Origin: Candidatus Taylorbacteria bacterium
GTDB lineage: Bacteria > Patescibacteriota > Minisyncoccia > Phycocordibacterales > HO2-43-120
Direction: 5' to 3'
Assembly: GCA_039934295.1 (NCBI GenBank)
Contig: JBDTMN010000009.1
Location: 1-48,285 of the forward strand
Length of the DNA stretch: 48,285 nucleotides
Part shown: piece after piece, positions 47,040-48,285 of the stretch
Position numbering within the stretch: the first letter of the stretch is position 1
Layout of the letters: the number at the start of each line of letters is the position of its first letter
Position numbers and translations under genes: made by a program
The notes under the pieces: model-generated
Told to the model about the DNA's origin: nothing
The model's input: only the letters and a program-made list of their open reading frames with translations
The model's database searches: none

Positions 47040-48285
47040 ATGGAACTTAACAACAAACTTGAGGAAATTGAGGAGCTTTTTTCTCGTGGTGTCGCGGAAT
47101 TCATAGATCCCGAGGGAAAATTCAAAGAAAAACTCATAAAAAAAACAAAAGGGGAGAATTCTGGAAATATCGTTATTAAATTTGGCGTTGACCCTACGCG
47201 CCCGGATATTCACTTGGGGCATGCGGTAGTTTTGCGAAAATTGCGCAAGTTTCAAGACCTCGGCTGTAAGGTGATATTTTTAGTCGGTGACTTTACCGCC
47301 ACCATAGGCGATCCGTCCGGTAAAAGCAAGGTGCGTCCCGAAATCGAGCAGGCAGAAGTCGAAAAAAATGTAAAAAGCTTTCTCGACCAGGTGGGGAAAA
47401 TTCTCACACTGGATACGAGTGTCTTTTCATGGATCCGAAATTCGGATTGGTTTTATGGCGTGACCGATTTGGAGCCAAAAAATGCCGTGCGCGTTTTCTT
47501 TCAGACAACGCTGGTGAATCCGAAGTCATTTATCGGTAAATCAATTCTTTTCAGCCAAACTCGGATGCAGAAGACCCATTTGAAATCGAAAGAAATTGTG
47601 AGCGTCTCTTTGAAAGGACTTCTCTGGACTCTGAAGCACATTTCGTTTAATCGTCTCGTTGAGAGAGACATGTTTCAGGAGAGGATTAAAAGAGGAGAAG
47701 AACTTTTCATGCACGAGATGATGTACCCCGTGCTTCAGGGAATAGACTCGTTTGTTTTGGGAGAGATTTTCGGCTCGTGCGACCTTGAGATTGGAGGAAC
47801 TGATCAGACGTTCAATATGCTCACGGGACGGGACGTTATGAGGGTAAATCGACGGCCACAGCAAGCGGTTCTCACTGTGCGTATACTTGAAGGCACGGAC
47901 GGCAAAGAAAAAATGAGCAAGAGCATGGAAAATTTTATCGGCATTACCGATTCTCCGAGCGACATGTATGGCAAGATTATGTCTATTCCGGACTCTTCCA
48001 TCATCAATTATTTTACGTTGTGCACGTATACGCCACTCTCGGCAATTGAAGAAACAAAAAAGGAACTTGAAAACGGAAAGGGCAATCCGAAAAATGTCAA
48101 AATGAAATTGGCGAGGGAAACTGTCGCAATATATCACGGAGAGGACAAGGCGTCGAAAGCTCTGGAGGATTTCAGAAAAACGTTTGAGAAGGGAGAAATG
48201 CCGGAAGATGTTCCTGAAATTCAGGCGAAGGCGGGCGACGAACTTTCTTCACTGCTTTTAGAGAGTGGCTTCGTGGAATCTAAAT
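47040..48285 (+). CDS. tyrS: tyrosyl-tRNA synthetase (3' end outside window)
   Basis: 415 codons of a class I aminoacyl-tRNA synthetase are visible and the frame is still open at the window end. The HIGH-type motif appears as RPDIHLGHAVVLRKL with the preceding FGVDPT. GDFTATIGDPSGKSKVRP, DLEIGGTDQTFNMLTGRD and the KMSKS motif in KEKMSKSMENFIG follow. The QxFN-type GGTDQ region is that of bacterial TyrRS of the TyrZ-like group, and the C-terminal S4-like domain would start near the cut. ATG 47040 lies 6-10 nt after an ATTCGTG/TATAAT-like repeat region (TATAAT at 47014-47019). It charges tRNA-Tyr. Confidence 0.94.
   Translation, partial: MELNNKLEEIEELFSRGVAEFIDPEGKFKEKLIKKTKGENSGNIVIKFGVDPTRPDIHLGHAVVLRKLRKFQDLGCKVIFLVGDFTATIGDPSGKSKVRPEIEQAEVEKNVKSFLDQVGKILTLDTSVFSWIRNSDWFYGVTDLEPKNAVRVFFQTTLVNPKSFIGKSILFSQTRMQKTHLKSKEIVSVSLKGLLWTLKHISFNRLVERDMFQERIKRGEELFMHEMMYPVLQGIDSFVLGEIFGSCDLEIGGTDQTFNMLTGRDVMRVNRRPQQAVLTVRILEGTDGKEKMSKSMENFIGITDSPSDMYGKIMSIPDSSIINYFTLCTYTPLSAIEETKKELENGKGNPKNVKMKLARETVAIYHGEDKASKALEDFRKTFEKGEMPEDVPEIQAKAGDELSSLLLESGFVESK

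Overview
The window reads as a chromosomal segment of a Candidate Phyla Radiation (Patescibacteria) bacterium, most likely Parcubacteria-like. I infer this from gene content and sequence style and have run no database search. The evidence is short lineage-typical proteins, tRNA genes without an encoded CCA next to a CCA-adding enzyme, PrgI / VirB4 / VirB6-like / pilin genes without a visible relaxase or VirD4, several S23-type four-helix-bundle proteins, a MutY-like glycosylase without its Fe-S cysteines, and start codons that often sit only 3-9 nt below a -10 box (probable leaderless mRNAs).

Layout. 1-900: two doubtful tiny ORFs with terminator-like hairpins, then an RNHCP zinc protein. 0.9-9 kb: DNA and RNA maintenance (MutY-like, YraN, Nudix, CCA-adding enzyme, ExoIII, Xer recombinase), tRNA-Pro(TGG), tRNA-Gly(GCC), tRNA-Arg(TCG), and a MazF/Phd-type toxin-antitoxin pair. 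9-21 kb: rpsO, NYN-domain protein, pnp, DksA/TraR-type protein, ComM, LysM-M23 hydrolase, UvrD helicase, KsgA. 21-38.5 kb: a secretion/pilus-type cluster with secreted or anchored accessory proteins, a VirB6-like polytopic protein, PrgI, a detached VirB4/TraC N-terminal domain, a VirB4 ATPase whose P-loop is split by an intein with a LAGLIDADG endonuclease, a small TrbC/VirB2-like pilin and an anchored extracytoplasmic protein. 39-44 kb: the classical origin block yidC-rnpA-rpmH <-> dnaA-dnaN with a candidate oriC. 44-48.3 kb: PBP1A and tyrS, which runs off the window end.

The most unusual property is the intergenic DNA. At least five families of short repeated words (about 7-10 nt: TGTAACR, TTAGCTA, AGTTATTC, ATTCGTATA, ATGTCCTTTA) occur as arrays. 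Many are paired in inverted orientation around a small loop, and the TGTAACR family has junction words CGTCTGA and TCTTACG. Four of these inverted array pairs carry a four-helix-bundle (S23/IVP-type) gene as cargo in place of the small loop, using three different word families. Host stop codons often lie inside the arrays, and one array is translated inside ksgA. I propose these as a class of structured, possibly mobile elements made of a four-helix-bundle gene plus inverted word arrays, with cargo-free versions around it.

Other structured DNA includes two hairpins that share an identical 16-nt loop but have unrelated stems, a two-hairpin RNA-like element with compensatory changes found 3' of both tRNA-Pro and rpsO, tRNA 3'-end duplications spaced about 150-160 bp, an inverted repeat around the xer start codon, a nested 185-bp palindrome and a four-unit degenerate tandem array after dnaN. 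All positions and identities were read by eye.
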